NCBI GenBank assembly: GCA_019312685.1
Contig: JAFDCR010000166.1
Span: 1-7,141 of the forward strand
Direction: 5' to 3'
Length of the DNA: 7,141 nucleotides
DNA from: Deltaproteobacteria bacterium
GTDB taxonomy: Bacteria > Desulfobacterota > Desulfobulbia > Desulfobulbales > BM004
The position numbers were made by a program, and so were the translations under genes. Of this stretch, positions 6,614 through 7,141 are shown one piece after another. Every line of letters begins with the position of its first letter. Position 1 is the first letter of the stretch. The notes beneath the pieces were generated by a model that saw only the letters and a list, made by a program, of their open reading frames with translations, was not told where the DNA came from and did no database searches.

Positions 6614-7141
6614 ATGATTGTTAAAAAATGCGACAAATATCATTCCGTAAAAGTCTTTCATGATAATGCTGAACTTTATGACAGTTGGTTTGAGGACAGC
6701 TTGATATATGAGATAGAACTGGCGGCCCTGAAAGGCCTGAATTCACAATTGCATAGACCGAAACTGGAGATAGGGGTCGGTCCGGGACGTTTTGCAGGTG
6801 ATCTGGATATTGATTTTGGCACTGATCCGGCCTGGGCACCACTCATATTGGCTTCCGGAAGAAAGATCAAGTGTTGTCAGGCGTTTGGAGAGCAACTGCC
6901 AGTACAGGACAGTACAATAGGTGCGATATATATACTTTTCACGCTTTGTTTTACAGCTGATCCTCAGAAGGTTTTGGCGGAATGTTCAAGGGTTTTAAAG
7001 GAGAGTGGCCTTCTGGTTATCGGCATGATTCCATCCGGGAGTGTCTGGGGGAGAAGCCTTGCTTCCAAGAAAGAGACTGACCATCCATTTTACCGGCATG
7101 CCAGTTTTTATACGATAGAAAAACTTACGAAATGGTTGGGC
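6614..7141 (+). CDS. Class I SAM-dependent methyltransferase, C-terminus outside the window
   Basis: The open frame runs from the ATG at 6614 to the window edge (176 residues) with no stop. It has the Rossmann-type methyltransferase signature (Methyltransf_11-like). Motif I is LEIGVGPGRF (51-60). The end of strand 2 is GTDPAW (69-74), where Asp71 would bind the ribose of S-adenosylmethionine. LPVQDSTIGAIY (95-106) follows, then the typical ECSRVLKESGLLVIG (123-137). Residues 10-26, with YHSVKVFHDNAELYDSWF, resemble the N-terminal helix of small-molecule methyltransferases. The substrate cannot be told from this part. The ATG is 20 bp after the protease stop, so co-transcription is likely. The only purine-rich match, GAGG at 6592-6595, is too far from this ATG to be a good ribosome binding site, and a stop at 6602-6604 prevents a much earlier start in this frame. 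Confidence 0.88.
   Translation, partial: MIVKKCDKYHSVKVFHDNAELYDSWFEDSLIYEIELAALKGLNSQLHRPKLEIGVGPGRFAGDLDIDFGTDPAWAPLILASGRKIKCCQAFGEQLPVQDSTIGAIYILFTLCFTADPQKVLAECSRVLKESGLLVIGMIPSGSVWGRSLASKKETDHPFYRHASFYTIEKLTKWLG

Noticed and set aside
1..7141. A new defence, mobile or multi-gene accessory system
   Set aside because: All intact genes belong to known enzyme families with housekeeping roles; no integrase, transposase, toxin-antitoxin pair, CRISPR repeat or unusual gene cluster is visible.

Overview
The window reads as ordinary chromosomal DNA of moderate GC content from a bacterium, most likely an anaerobe. The best guess is a Desulfobacterota-type (sulfate-reducer-like) organism. The clues are a methylenetetrahydrofolate reductase carrying the cysteine-rich MetV-type domain known from Wood-Ljungdahl anaerobes, an iron-sulfur type PurF, a class II (plant/actinobacterial type) DAHP synthase and a bacterial Ste24-like protease. 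The lineage is inferred from gene content and is not proven. No mobile element, tRNA, rRNA, CRISPR array or defence system was found.

Layout. (1) At 1-192 is the C-terminal end of an unrecognised plus-strand protein. After 55 bp comes an intact class II DAHP synthase (248-1594, +), the first step of the shikimate pathway. (2) At 1595-1886, between convergent genes, is a gene-free stretch holding a long imperfect inverted repeat (1599-1712) with a near-perfect central hairpin; the rest shows nothing convincing. (3) purF (1887-3293, -) encodes the first enzyme of de novo purine synthesis, with a propeptide and iron-sulfur cysteines. Upstream are a plausible promoter, a palindrome across the expected transcription start, and a pair of 24-bp direct repeats enclosing small hairpins (3372-3499). 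(4) At 3580-5154 (-) is a MetF-MetV fusion: an MTHFR barrel followed by a domain with ten cysteines. (5) An AT-rich divergent promoter region fills 5155-5330. (6) At 5331-6593 (+) is an M48/Ste24-type membrane zinc protease with a TTG start. After 20 bp it is followed by a class I SAM-dependent methyltransferase (from 6614, +) that runs off the window.

How the genes relate. These are mostly separate housekeeping functions. The clearest metabolic link is one-carbon metabolism: purine synthesis needs formyl-tetrahydrofolate, and the MetFV protein acts on methylene-tetrahydrofolate. The two genes share a strand, but the 286-bp gap and the promoter in front of purF argue that purF can be transcribed independently. 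The protease and methyltransferase probably form a small operon. I see no strong case for an undescribed multi-gene system. The most notable items are the single-polypeptide MetF-MetV enzyme away from any Hdr/Rnf partner genes, and the structured intergenic repeats.
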